Of a DNA stretch of 64,000 nt, positions 46,547 through 54,857 are shown one piece after another. The notes beneath the pieces are model-generated. The model made no database searches. It was not told where the DNA came from and saw only the letters and a list, made by a program, of their open reading frames with translations. Source of the DNA: an uncultured bacterium. GTDB taxonomy: Bacteria > Pseudomonadota > Gammaproteobacteria > Burkholderiales > Burkholderiaceae_E. How positions within the stretch are numbered: the first letter of the stretch is position 1; each line of letters starts with the position of its first letter. The DNA lies in the NCBI GenBank assembly GCA_903907905.1, contig CAIVPX010000120.1:62001-126000 (forward strand), written 5' to 3'. The translations under genes and the position numbers were made by a program.

Positions 46547-47473
46547 ATGAAACCCCTTCGAAGCCCCCAGATCGCGCCCACCGAGTCGTCTATGTTCGGT
46601 CCCAGTGCGTCGAACGCCTGGTCTGCGCAGGATGGTTGCACCAGTCTGGTGCGCCGCGCCCCGAAACCTCGCCCGGTTCGTCTGGACGCATCGGGGCAAC
46701 TGATCGAATTTGATCTGGCGCGTTCGGCGCTGATCGTGGTCGACATGCAGAACGACTTCTGTCACCCGCAAGGGTGGTTCGGGCAGAAAGGGATTTCGGT
46801 CAGGCCGACGCGCAAGCCCATCCCGGTGCTGCAGCGCGTGCTGCCCGTGTGGCGGGCCTCGGGTCGCCCGGTGATCTGGCTCAACTGGGGGGTGCGACCC
46901 GATCGCCTCAACCTGCCGCCGGTCGTGCAGTTCACCGGCAAGCGCCGCCCCGATGCGGTGGGCTATGCCGAGGCCTCGCCGATTGACCGGGGGCTGTCGC
47001 TGGTGCCCGGGCAGTGGGGTGCACAGGTGATCGATGAGCTGCCTGTCGATGACGCGGACGTCACGGTGTACAAGCATCGCCTGTCGGGCTTCTGGGACAA
47101 CGAACTCGACAGCGTGCTGCGCGGACTCGATGTGCGCACGCTGTTCTATGCGGGCGTCAACACCGACCGCTGTGTGTTCTCGACCTTGCAGGATGCCGGA
47201 TTTCTGGGCTATGACAATGTGCTGCTGGCCGACGCCTGCAGCACCTCTTCGCCCGCCTACGTCACGCGGGCCATCCACGCGATCGTGCAGCGCCTGCACG
47301 GCTTCGTCGCCTCGTCAGACGCCTTGATGGCCGGTCTCGGTGAACTCAGCCCGAAGCGGTCGGTGCGGTCGCGCACCTCGCGTGCTACCAGGGTTGCTGC
47401 GCTTGCCGCTGCTCCTGCTCCCTCTCCCTTGTCTTCCTCCTCAACCTCCCCCCTCCGTCGCAAAGGAAAATGA
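46547..47473 (+). CDS. Isochorismatase-family cysteine amidohydrolase (BiuH/RutB/CSHase-like)
   Basis: 308 residues from ATG 46547 (ATG 46592 possible). Core of the cysteine-hydrolase fold with the Asp-Lys-Cys triad: ALIVVDMQNDFCHPQGW (Asp), VTVYKHRLSGFWDNELD (Lys), YAGVNTDRCVFSTLQDAGFLGYD (Cys; shown in pieces). Relatives hydrolyse biuret, N-carbamoylsarcosine or ureidoacrylate. The last 40 residues are Ser/Ala/Pro low complexity and unlike the family. The stop overlaps or touches the next binding-protein gene. Confidence 0.87.
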   Translation: MKPLRSPQIAPTESSMFGPSASNAWSAQDGCTSLVRRAPKPRPVRLDASGQLIEFDLARSALIVVDMQNDFCHPQGWFGQKGISVRPTRKPIPVLQRVLPVWRASGRPVIWLNWGVRPDRLNLPPVVQFTGKRRPDAVGYAEASPIDRGLSLVPGQWGAQVIDELPVDDADVTVYKHRLSGFWDNELDSVLRGLDVRTLFYAGVNTDRCVFSTLQDAGFLGYDNVLLADACSTSSPAYVTRAIHAIVQRLHGFVASSDALMAGLGELSPKRSVRSRTSRATRVAALAAAPAPSPLSSSSTSPLRRKGK

Positions 47474-47475
47474 CC

Positions 47476-48534
47476 ATGGACACTCCTTCAGTCGTTTCTC
47501 GCGCCCGTCGCACCGCCGTCCGGGCTGCCACCGTTCTGGCGACCTGCGGCGCGCTGTTGGCCGTACCCCAGATTGCCAGCGCGCAAACCCGAATCAAGAT
47601 GGTGCTCAACTGGAAATATCAGGGTCCGCAGGCCTGGTTCTTCGTGGCTCAGGATCGTGGCTACTTCAAGGCCGAGGGTCTGGATGTCGAGATCGATCAG
47701 GGGGAGGGATCCTCGGCGCCCATCGCGAAGATCGCAGCCGGCGCCTACACCGCCGGGTTCGGCGATATCAATGCGGCTATCGACTTCGCCTCGCGCCGGC
47801 CTGCCGACGCGCCCGTGGGCGTTTACATGATCTACAACACGCCACCCTTCACGATTGCAGTCAAGGCCGACAGCCCGATCAAAGGCCCCAAAGACCTGGT
47901 CGGTCGCACCGTAGGTGGGCCGGCCAATGACGGCGCACTCAAGCTGTTCCCGGCGCTGGGCAAGGTCGCGCAGTTTGATGCCTCGAAAGTATCGATTTCG
48001 AATATGGCGCCCAACCTGCGCGAGCAGATGCTGCTACGCGGTCAGGTCGATGGGGTGTTCGGTTACATCAACACCATCTGGTTCAGCGCCATGCTGGTCG
48101 GGATCAACCCCGCCAAGGATCTGCGCTTCATCAACTACGGCGACCATGGCATGGATCTGTACTCGAACTCGATCCTGTTTTCGCGTAGCTTCATCAAGGA
48201 GAACCCCAAGGCGGTTGCCGGCTTCGTACGGGCGCTCAACCGTGCGGTCAAGGAGGTTCTGGCCAACCCGGAAATGGGTATGGACGCGGTGATGAAGCGC
48301 GAGCCGCTGCTCAAGCGCGAACTCGAAAAAGACCGGCTCATGGCCACCGTCAAAGCCGAGATGAGCCATCCGGAAATCGCCAAGGTGGGCTTTGGTGACA
48401 TCGACCTTGAGCGCATGCGCCGCGCCATCTCGCTGGTGGTCGAGGCCAATCAGTTGCCGCGAGCGCCGTCGGTCGAAGAAATTTTTGATCGCAGTTTTCT
48501 GCCGCCCGCGGCCGATCGCCTGAACAAGCTCTGA
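47476..48534 (+). CDS. NMT1/THI5-like ABC transporter substrate-binding protein (copy 2)
   Basis: 352 residues from ATG 47476, eight bases after AAGGA. Sec-type signal peptide ending ASAQ, then IKMVLNWKYQGPQAWFFVAQDRGYFKAE, IDQGEGSSAPIAKI, AGFGDINAAIDF, PNLREQMLLRGQVDGVFG. Co-linear with copy 1 (both have IDQG, AGFGDIN, NMAPNL, EIFDR-FLPPAA), indicating a duplication. Precedes the SDR, hydrolases and ABC ATPase/permease on the same strand. Confidence 0.92.
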   Translation: MDTPSVVSRARRTAVRAATVLATCGALLAVPQIASAQTRIKMVLNWKYQGPQAWFFVAQDRGYFKAEGLDVEIDQGEGSSAPIAKIAAGAYTAGFGDINAAIDFASRRPADAPVGVYMIYNTPPFTIAVKADSPIKGPKDLVGRTVGGPANDGALKLFPALGKVAQFDASKVSISNMAPNLREQMLLRGQVDGVFGYINTIWFSAMLVGINPAKDLRFINYGDHGMDLYSNSILFSRSFIKENPKAVAGFVRALNRAVKEVLANPEMGMDAVMKREPLLKRELEKDRLMATVKAEMSHPEIAKVGFGDIDLERMRRAISLVVEANQLPRAPSVEEIFDRSFLPPAADRLNKL

Positions 48535-48573
48535 CCCTCTCCCCGAAAACTGATCGTAAGGGCTCGCCTCAGC

Positions 48574-49365
48574 ATGGATCTTCAACTCAAGAATCAGGTC
48601 ACCTTCATCACGGGTCCAGCCAAGGGTATGGGGCGGGCGGTCTCGCTCGCCTTCGCCCGAGAGGGCTCGCCCTTGGCGCTGGTCGGGCGCGACACCGCAG
48701 CCATCGAACCGGTCGCCGCCGAGGCGCGCGCCCTCGGTGTGCAGGCGATCGTCATCGCCTGCGACATCACCTCGGCTGACCAGGCCGAGGCCGCTGTGCG
48801 CCGCACGCTGGACAGCTTTGGCCGGGTCGATGTGCTGGTTAATGTGGCGGGCGGGTCGGGGCCTATCGGCAAGACCGGTTGGGAAACCACGGTGGATGAG
48901 TTCAACGAGATCGTCGAACTGAACATGACGGGGTGCTTCAACACGATGCGATCGGTGCTGCCCTCGATGATCGAGCAACGCAGCGGTCGCATCGTCAATG
49001 TCGGCGGAACCTTTGGCATGCGGGGCCGGGCCGGGCGCATGGCCTACTCGGCGTCGAAGTGGGGCTTGCGCGGCATCACCAAGAGCTTTGCGCTCGAGGC
49101 TGGGCCCTACGGCATCAACGTCAACTGCGTCGCCCCCGGGATGGTCGATGGCCCGCGTTTTCGCGAGAAGGTGTGCGCCAACATGGCGGAGCGCTTGGGC
49201 ATCACCCTTGAAGAGGCGATGACGCGGCACGCGGCCGACTATGCGTTGCGCCGCGTTTCCACCGACGAAGACGTGGCGAATGCGTGTTTGTTCCTGGCCA
49301 GTTCGGCCGCGCGCCAGATCACGGGGGTCGACCTGCCGGTCGACGGTGGCTGGGCAATGCTCTGA
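48574..49365 (+). CDS. Short-chain dehydrogenase/reductase (SDR)
   Basis: 263 residues, classical SDR: cofactor motif TGPAKGMG (about residues 14-21), NVAGG, catalytic Ser region NVGGTFGMRG and YSASK. An Asp/Gly-like residue after beta-2 (VGRDTAA) suggests NADP or NAD use cannot be decided. Inside the hydrolase operon, 12 bases before the next gene; probably oxidises or reduces an intermediate. Substrate unknown. Confidence 0.9.
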   Translation: MDLQLKNQVTFITGPAKGMGRAVSLAFAREGSPLALVGRDTAAIEPVAAEARALGVQAIVIACDITSADQAEAAVRRTLDSFGRVDVLVNVAGGSGPIGKTGWETTVDEFNEIVELNMTGCFNTMRSVLPSMIEQRSGRIVNVGGTFGMRGRAGRMAYSASKWGLRGITKSFALEAGPYGINVNCVAPGMVDGPRFREKVCANMAERLGITLEEAMTRHAADYALRRVSTDEDVANACLFLASSAARQITGVDLPVDGGWAML

Positions 49366-49377
49366 GGAGACATGACG

Positions 49378-50913
49378 ATGACGGGCATGGTGGATCTGGT
49401 GATTCGTGGCGCGAAGGTGGTGAGCGCCGAGGCGATTTATGAAGCGGCTGTGGCGGTCGATGGCGAGTGCATCGTCGCAGTGGGCGATGAGGCGCTGATG
49501 CCGCCTGCGCGTCAGGTGCTCGACGCAGACGGCCTTTACCTGCTGCCGGGCGCCATCGACAGTCATGTTCACTTTCGCGATCCGGGCTATCCGCACAAGG
49601 AAACCTGGCGGACCGGTTCGGCGGCGGCCGCATGCGGGGGCGTCACCACGGTATTCGAGATGCCCAATACCAATCCCCCCACCGGCACGCTCGAGGCGCT
49701 TCGCATGAAGCTCGAGGCCGCCCGTCATTCGTACGTCGACTACGGCATTCACGGTCTGCTGGGTGATGACACCATCGATCGCCTGGAAGACCTGCTCGAG
49801 GCGGGTGTGACCAGTTTCAAGGCATTCGTGGGCAATACCTTCGGCAATTTGCCGGCACCCAGTGACGGAGCCTTGCTCGAGGGCTTCGAAAAACTCGCGC
49901 CGCTCGGAATCCGCACGGTGGTGCACGCCGAGAACTCATCGATCATGGCGCGTCGTGAGGCTCAACTCAAGGCAGCCGGGCGACGCGATCCGCTGGCGCA
50001 TCTCGATGCCCGGCCTGCGGTGGCCGAGATCGAGGCGATCGGGCGGGTGGTCACCCTGGCCGAGTGGACCGGGGCGCGCATTCATATCGCCCACCACAGT
50101 GCAGCCGATTCGCTCTTCGTGCTGCGCGACGCCAAGCGCCGCGGGGTCGATGTCACCGTGGAAACCTGCCCGCAGTATCTGCTCATCAATACCGATCACA
50201 TGAAGAAGCTGGGCGGGTTGCTGCGGGTCAATCCGCCGATTCGCGAGCCGCGCCACAACGAGCCGCTCTGGCAGGCGCTGCAAGAGGGCGTCATCGACAT
50301 GATCGCGACCGATCACGCGCCACACACGCCCGAGGAAAAGTCGCGCGAGGACATCTGGGCCTGCGACTGCGGATTTCCCGGCGTGGAGACGCAGATGCCC
50401 CTGATGCTCACCGAGGTCAATCGCGGTCGTGCATCGCTGATGGACTATGTACGCTGGAGTGCCGTGGCGCCCGCGAAGGCCTGGGGCATCTGGCCCCTCA
50501 AGGGCCGAATCGCGCCGGGCGCACATGCCGATATCGTCCTGGTCGACATGAATCGTCGCGCCACCTTGCAGCAGGGGCGGTTGCAGTCGATCAGCCGCAT
50601 TTCGCCCTGGCATGGCCGCACGGTGGTCGGAACGCCCTGCCATACCCTGGTGCGTGGCCGCTTCGTCATGCGCGAGGGCCAACTCGTGACCGATGCGGCG
50701 GGGTGGGGCGCCTCGGTCAAGTCGATTCAGAAGATGCCACCGCCGCGCCCGCGCAATCTCGACACCACCTCCAGTGCCATCCGCCGGGCGCCCGCCGATG
50801 CGCCCGCGTCAGCGCGGGCAGCGCCGGGTGCTCAGGATTCCATCTGGGCCGATGAGTCCGCGTATCTGCATCCGCTTGCTCCGAGTGGTGCGCGCACGGG
50901 GGGCGCGTCATGA
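49378..50913 (+). CDS. Dihydroorotase/allantoinase/dihydropyrimidinase-type cyclic amidohydrolase
   Basis: 511 residues from ATG 49378 (GAGGAG eight bases before; ATG 49372 is too close). Binuclear zinc hydrolase: DSHVHFRDPG (His63, His65), carbamylated-Lys candidate K148 in SFKAF, VHAEN (His183), IAHHS, ATDHAPHT (Asp). Hydrolyses cyclic amides such as allantoin, dihydropyrimidines, hydantoins or dihydroorotate; the exact type is unclear, though the motif set is nearest to allantoinase/dihydroorotase. A Pro/Ala-rich tail of about 60 residues is extra. Stop overlaps the next start. Confidence 0.88.
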   Translation: MTGMVDLVIRGAKVVSAEAIYEAAVAVDGECIVAVGDEALMPPARQVLDADGLYLLPGAIDSHVHFRDPGYPHKETWRTGSAAAACGGVTTVFEMPNTNPPTGTLEALRMKLEAARHSYVDYGIHGLLGDDTIDRLEDLLEAGVTSFKAFVGNTFGNLPAPSDGALLEGFEKLAPLGIRTVVHAENSSIMARREAQLKAAGRRDPLAHLDARPAVAEIEAIGRVVTLAEWTGARIHIAHHSAADSLFVLRDAKRRGVDVTVETCPQYLLINTDHMKKLGGLLRVNPPIREPRHNEPLWQALQEGVIDMIATDHAPHTPEEKSREDIWACDCGFPGVETQMPLMLTEVNRGRASLMDYVRWSAVAPAKAWGIWPLKGRIAPGAHADIVLVDMNRRATLQQGRLQSISRISPWHGRTVVGTPCHTLVRGRFVMREGQLVTDAAGWGASVKSIQKMPPPRPRNLDTTSSAIRRAPADAPASARAAPGAQDSIWADESAYLHPLAPSGARTGGAS

Positions 50914-52106
50914 GCATGTCGGGGAAGACCCCTGCGGCGACGCGGGGCGAAGAGCCTGGCGGCGCGCCGGCCACGGGCGCCGTACAAAGGGTTGCCGTTC
51001 ACCGCGTCGATTGCCGCGGGCCGGGTGACCTCGAGTCGGTGCGGGCGCTGCTGCGTTCAGGAGCCCTTCGGGCTGCCGACATCGTGGCGGTCATGGGCAA
51101 GACCGAAGGCAACGGCTGCGTGAACGACCATACCCGCGAATACGCCAGCGTCATGTGGAGCCATTTTCTGGCGGGCGAACTGGGGTGCACGGCGGCCCAG
51201 GCCGAGCAGCGGGTGGCGCTGGTGATGTCGGGTGGCACCGAGGGCGTGCTGTCGCCGCACTTCACCATTTTCAGCCGCGCCTGGGTAGATGCCGACGCGG
51301 TCAAGCCCGGCAAGCGCCTGGTGATCGGCTGCGCGCAGACGGCTGATTTCGCGCCGCAGGAAATGGGTCGGCTGGCGCAGATCGAGGCGACCGCCGAGGC
51401 GGTGAGACAGGCGATGCGGGAGGCGGGCATCCACGATCCGGCCGATGTTCACTTCGTGCAGGTGAAATGTCCGCTGCTCACCTCGGCCAAGGTGCAGGCC
51501 TGCCTCGAACGCGGCCTCGAACCCGTCACGCGCGACACCTATGAGTCGATGGGCTACTCGCGCGGCGCGTCGGCGCTGGGCGTCGGCCTGGCGTTGGGCG
51601 AGGTCTCGCCTCAGGGACTGAGCGATCAGGATGTGCTCACCGACTGGTCGAAGTTCTCCTCGCGAGCCTCGGCTTCGTCCGGGATCGAACTCGAGGGCAA
51701 TGTCGTCATCGTCTTCGGGCTGTCGGCGGCCAGCGCCTCCGACTACACGATGGGTCATACCGTCATGCGTGATTCGATCGATGCAGCCGGCGTACGACAC
51801 CTGCTGCGCGATCAGTTCGGGCTCGACCCCGATGCACCTGGCGGGCCGGGCAAGCGTCTGGTCAATCTGCTGGCCAAGGCCGAGGCCAGTCCGAGCGGAC
51901 AGGTCCGGGGAATGCGCCACACCATGCTCAACGATTCCGACATCCACAGCACGCGCCATGCGCGTGCGGCGGTCGGCGCGGTTCTGGCGTCGGTGGCCGG
52001 TCATACCGCGCTGTACGTCTCGGGCGGCGCCGAGCACCAGGGCCCACCCGGTGGTGGCCCCGTAGCGGCGCTGATTCACCTCGACGCTGCTGCGTCGAAC
52101 CGCTGA
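50910..52106 (+). CDS. Ring-opening amidohydrolase (barbiturase / cyanuric acid amidohydrolase family)
   Basis: 398 residues. The threefold toblerone family is identified by MGKTEGNGCVNDHTREYA, VMSGGTEGVLSPH, VQVKCPLLT, YSRGASALG and YVSGGAEHQGPPGG. The three catalytic Lys (about 64, 186, 323) and Ser (about 107, 221, 371) pairs appear intact. Opens cyanuric acid or barbituric acid by hydrolysis, a rare reaction. ATG overlaps the previous stop by four bases. Which substrate it takes needs phylogeny or assay. Confidence 0.9.
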   Translation: MSMSGKTPAATRGEEPGGAPATGAVQRVAVHRVDCRGPGDLESVRALLRSGALRAADIVAVMGKTEGNGCVNDHTREYASVMWSHFLAGELGCTAAQAEQRVALVMSGGTEGVLSPHFTIFSRAWVDADAVKPGKRLVIGCAQTADFAPQEMGRLAQIEATAEAVRQAMREAGIHDPADVHFVQVKCPLLTSAKVQACLERGLEPVTRDTYESMGYSRGASALGVGLALGEVSPQGLSDQDVLTDWSKFSSRASASSGIELEGNVVIVFGLSAASASDYTMGHTVMRDSIDAAGVRHLLRDQFGLDPDAPGGPGKRLVNLLAKAEASPSGQVRGMRHTMLNDSDIHSTRHARAAVGAVLASVAGHTALYVSGGAEHQGPPGGGPVAALIHLDAAASNR

Positions 52107-52124
52107 GCAACCCGGAGCGTCACG

Positions 52125-52964
52125 ATGCCGCAGCCTTCCTTCATTGAACTGAGCGACGTGTCGCTGCGCTACGGCGCGGGCACGGTAGCCTTGTCGCGCA
52201 CCTCGCTCGACATTGCTCACGGCGACTTTGTCGCGCTGGTGGGGCCCAGTGGCTGCGGTAAGTCGACCATCCTGAAGCTGGTCGCGGGCCTGCTGCAACC
52301 GACCTCGGGTGCAGTCATTGTTCGCGGTCGCGAGCAGGGGGCGCCCGCAACGGGGGCCGAGCGCCTGCGCGTGGGCATTGCCTTTCAGAATCCCACCATG
52401 CTGCCCTGGCTGACCATCCGCGAGAACGTGATGGTGCCGCTGAAGATCGTTCCGCCGTTTCGTGCCGACTTTCGCAGCAAGCGCAAGGGCGAATTCGCCG
52501 ACCGTGCCGAGGCCTTGCTCGCCCAGGTCGGGCTCAAGGGCTTCGGGGACAAGCGCCCCTGGCAGTTGTCGGGCGGCATGCTGCAGCGGGCGTCGCTCTG
52601 CCGGGCGCTGATTCATGATCCCCAGTTGCTGCTGCTTGATGAACCCTTCGGCGCACTCGACCAGTTCACCCGCGAAGAGCTCTGGGCGACGATGCAGCAG
52701 CTCTACACGGATCGACGTCCCACGGTCTTGCTGGTGACCCATGATCTGCGCGAGGCCGCTTACCTGGCCAACCGGATCTGCGTCATGAGCTCCCGACCCG
52801 GTCGTATCCTTGAAACCCGTGAGGTGCCATTTGAGCGGCCTCGCACCATCGAATCCAGTTATGCGCCCGAGATGGCTGCACTGGTTCAGGCGCTTCGCCT
52901 GAAGATCGCCGAGGCGCGCAGCCAGGAAGATGCATCGGCCTTGGCCGGGGAGGCTGCAGCATGA
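52125..52964 (+). CDS. ABC transporter ATP-binding protein (SsuB/TauB/NrtD type)
   Basis: 279 residues: Walker A GPSGCGKST (about residues 40-48), Q-loop FQNPTMLPWL, signature LSGGMLQRAS, Walker B LLLLDEPFGALD, H-loop VTHDLREA. Pairs with the permease that follows (overlap of four bases) and with the two NMT1-type binding proteins upstream to form an importer. Confidence 0.94.
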   Translation: MPQPSFIELSDVSLRYGAGTVALSRTSLDIAHGDFVALVGPSGCGKSTILKLVAGLLQPTSGAVIVRGREQGAPATGAERLRVGIAFQNPTMLPWLTIRENVMVPLKIVPPFRADFRSKRKGEFADRAEALLAQVGLKGFGDKRPWQLSGGMLQRASLCRALIHDPQLLLLDEPFGALDQFTREELWATMQQLYTDRRPTVLLVTHDLREAAYLANRICVMSSRPGRILETREVPFERPRTIESSYAPEMAALVQALRLKIAEARSQEDASALAGEAAA

Positions 52965-53740
52965 ATCTGAGCATCCGTGCGCGTCAGCGAATTCTTTCGG
53001 CCGCGGCGCTGTTGGGCTTTTTCCTGCTCTGGGAAGTCATCTGCCGGGCGGGGGGCATCTCCGATCTGATCCTGCCCCGACCAAGTCAGATCGCGGTGGT
53101 GCTCTGGCAGAAAATGCCGTTGCTGTGGCCGCATACCGTGCAGACCCTCAAGACCACGCTGGCCGGGTTCGGCCTGGGTGTACTGGTGGGCATTGTGGTG
53201 GGCGTGTTGATCGGGTCCTCACGTCTGGCGTATGACGTGGCCTATCCCCTGCTCGTGGGCTTCTCCAGCATCCCGAAGGTGGCCGTGGTCCCCATTTTCG
53301 TGGTGTGGTTTGGCGCCGGTACGGTGCCGGCCATTCTGACCTCGATGGTGATCAGCATCTTCCCGGTGGTGGTCAACGTGGCGACCGGCCTGGCCAGTAC
53401 CGAGCCCGAACTCGAAGACGTGCTGAAGGTGCTGGGTGCCAGTCGTAGCGATGTGCTCTTCAATGTCAGCCTGCCGCGCGCCATGCCCTACCTATTTGCC
53501 TCGCTCAAGATCGCCATCACCCTGGCGTTCGTGGGGACGGTGCTCGCCGAGACGGTGGCGGCCAACCGCGGCATCGGCAATGTCATGATCATCGCCAGCG
53601 GCAACTTCGATGTGGCCCTGGTATTTGCCGGGCTGGTCATCCTGGCGGTCATGGGCGTCATTCTGTATCTGGTATCGTCGTGGCTCGAATCGCGGGTCAC
53701 CGGTTGGGCGCAACGCAAGGGTGACATGGCGATGGTCTGA
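52961..53740 (+). CDS. ABC transporter permease (SsuC/TauC type)
   Basis: 259 residues with about six membrane helices and the cytoplasmic EAA-type loop ELEDVLKVLGASRSDVLFNVSLPRAMPYL (shown as part of the BPD_transp_1 domain). Starts inside the ATPase stop (ATGA). With the ATPase and the NMT1-type binding proteins it completes the importer of the island. Confidence 0.93.
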   Translation: MNLSIRARQRILSAAALLGFFLLWEVICRAGGISDLILPRPSQIAVVLWQKMPLLWPHTVQTLKTTLAGFGLGVLVGIVVGVLIGSSRLAYDVAYPLLVGFSSIPKVAVVPIFVVWFGAGTVPAILTSMVISIFPVVVNVATGLASTEPELEDVLKVLGASRSDVLFNVSLPRAMPYLFASLKIAITLAFVGTVLAETVAANRGIGNVMIIASGNFDVALVFAGLVILAVMGVILYLVSSWLESRVTGWAQRKGDMAMV

Positions 53741-53761
53741 GCCAGCGGAGAACATCACGGC

Positions 53762-54433
53762 ATGACATCAAGCCCAAACGGGCCAGCCCCACAGGCACCC
53801 ATCGAGGCTGCGGGCCCACAGCCCATCCTGCTGCGTCGGGTGGCGGTCTTTTGTGGCTCCAACTTTGGCGTGATGCCCGACTATGCCGAGGCAGCTTCTG
53901 CTCTCGGTGCTGCGCTGGGCAAACGGGGTATCGGCCTGGTGTACGGCGGCACCCACATGGGGCTGATGGGCGTGCTCGCCGACGCTGCCTTGGCCGCGGG
54001 GGCCGATGTGACCGGGATCATCAACCGCCGCCTCTTCGATCGGGGCCATCTGCATGCAGGCGTCAGCCGACATGAAGTGGTGCCCGACATGCGGGTTCGC
54101 AAGGCGCGCATGGCCGAGTTGGCCGACGCCTTCATCGCCATGCCGGGTGGCCTTGGCACCCTTGAGGAGTTATTCGAGGCGTCCACCCTCACGCAGTTGG
54201 GCGACCATGCCGGGCCGGGCGCCAAAGCCTGCGGCGCGCTCAACGTGCGGGGCTTTTTCGACCCCCTGCGCAGCCTGCTCGACCGGGCCGTGGCCGAGGG
54301 GTTTATGAAATCGGCCCATAACGACATGATCGTCATGTCGGCTGATCCCGATACGCTGCTCGACTCGCTGCAGACCTGGCAGGCGCCGACGGTCAACAAA
54401 TGGATTACCAAAACGGAAGGAGTTCAGGGGTGA
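53762..54433 (+). CDS. LOG-family protein (TIGR00730; nucleoside 5'-monophosphate phosphoribohydrolase)
   Basis: 223 residues. Nucleotide-binding start RRVAVFCGSNFG, YGGTHMGLMGVLADAAL and the catalytic signature PGGLGTLEELFE. LOG enzymes cleave the N-glycosidic bond of nucleoside 5'-monophosphates to release the free base (cytokinin activation in plants; base salvage in bacteria). Its place downstream of a heterocycle transporter and ring-opening hydrolase suggests it supplies or recycles a base. Stop overlaps the next GTG. Confidence 0.87.
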   Translation: MTSSPNGPAPQAPIEAAGPQPILLRRVAVFCGSNFGVMPDYAEAASALGAALGKRGIGLVYGGTHMGLMGVLADAALAAGADVTGIINRRLFDRGHLHAGVSRHEVVPDMRVRKARMAELADAFIAMPGGLGTLEELFEASTLTQLGDHAGPGAKACGALNVRGFFDPLRSLLDRAVAEGFMKSAHNDMIVMSADPDTLLDSLQTWQAPTVNKWITKTEGVQG

Positions 54434-54855
54434 AGATTCGAATCACGGCAGGCGGGCACCAGTTCATCGCCGAGACCCATCCCGATGCCCCGCGCACGGT
54501 CGCGGCGTTTCGCAAGCTGCTGCCCTACCGGCAGAAGATCATCCACGTTCGCTGGAGCGGCGAGGGTTGCTGGGTGCCGCTGGGCGACTGGGTCCTGGAA
54601 GACGACAAGGGTGTGGTCAGTTTCGAAAACGCCACCAGCCATCCGGCCCCGGGCGACATTCTGTTCTACCCGGGCGGCTACAGCGAGACCGAGATCATCA
54701 TGGCCTATGGCGCCTGCTGCTTTGCCAGCAAGCTGGGCCAACTCGCGGGCAACCATTTCCTCACCATCACCGAAGGCCGCGAGACGCTTCGCACCCTGGG
54801 CGTGAAGGTGCTGTGGGAAGGCGCTCAGGACATCCTGTTCGAAGCGATCGACTGA
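54430..54855 (+). CDS. DUF3830 family protein
   Basis: 141 residues from GTG 54430 (AGGAG seven bases before; overlaps the LOG stop). Looks like a cyclophilin-like beta barrel: ITAGGHQFIAETHPDAPRTV, PYRQKIIHVRWSGEGCWVPLG, APGDILFYPGGYSETEIIMAYGACCFASKLG, NHFLTITEG. DUF3830 genes recur in catabolic clusters with amidohydrolases and LOG proteins, but function is unknown. ATG-less start makes translation depend on coupling with the LOG gene. Confidence 0.82.
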   Translation: MKIRITAGGHQFIAETHPDAPRTVAAFRKLLPYRQKIIHVRWSGEGCWVPLGDWVLEDDKGVVSFENATSHPAPGDILFYPGGYSETEIIMAYGACCFASKLGQLAGNHFLTITEGRETLRTLGVKVLWEGAQDILFEAID

Positions 54856-54857
54856 GC

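Noticed and set aside
46547-47473. Assigning the isochorismatase-fold protein as RutB or biuret hydrolase
   Set aside because: The triad is shared by the whole family; no rutACDEFG or allophanate hydrolase is beside it, so the specific name is not supported.
48034-52742. Long minus-strand frames across the second binding-protein gene, the SDR and the hydrolases
   Set aside because: The plus-strand genes have full domain structure and tight spacing; the antisense products look like His/Arg-rich random sequence.
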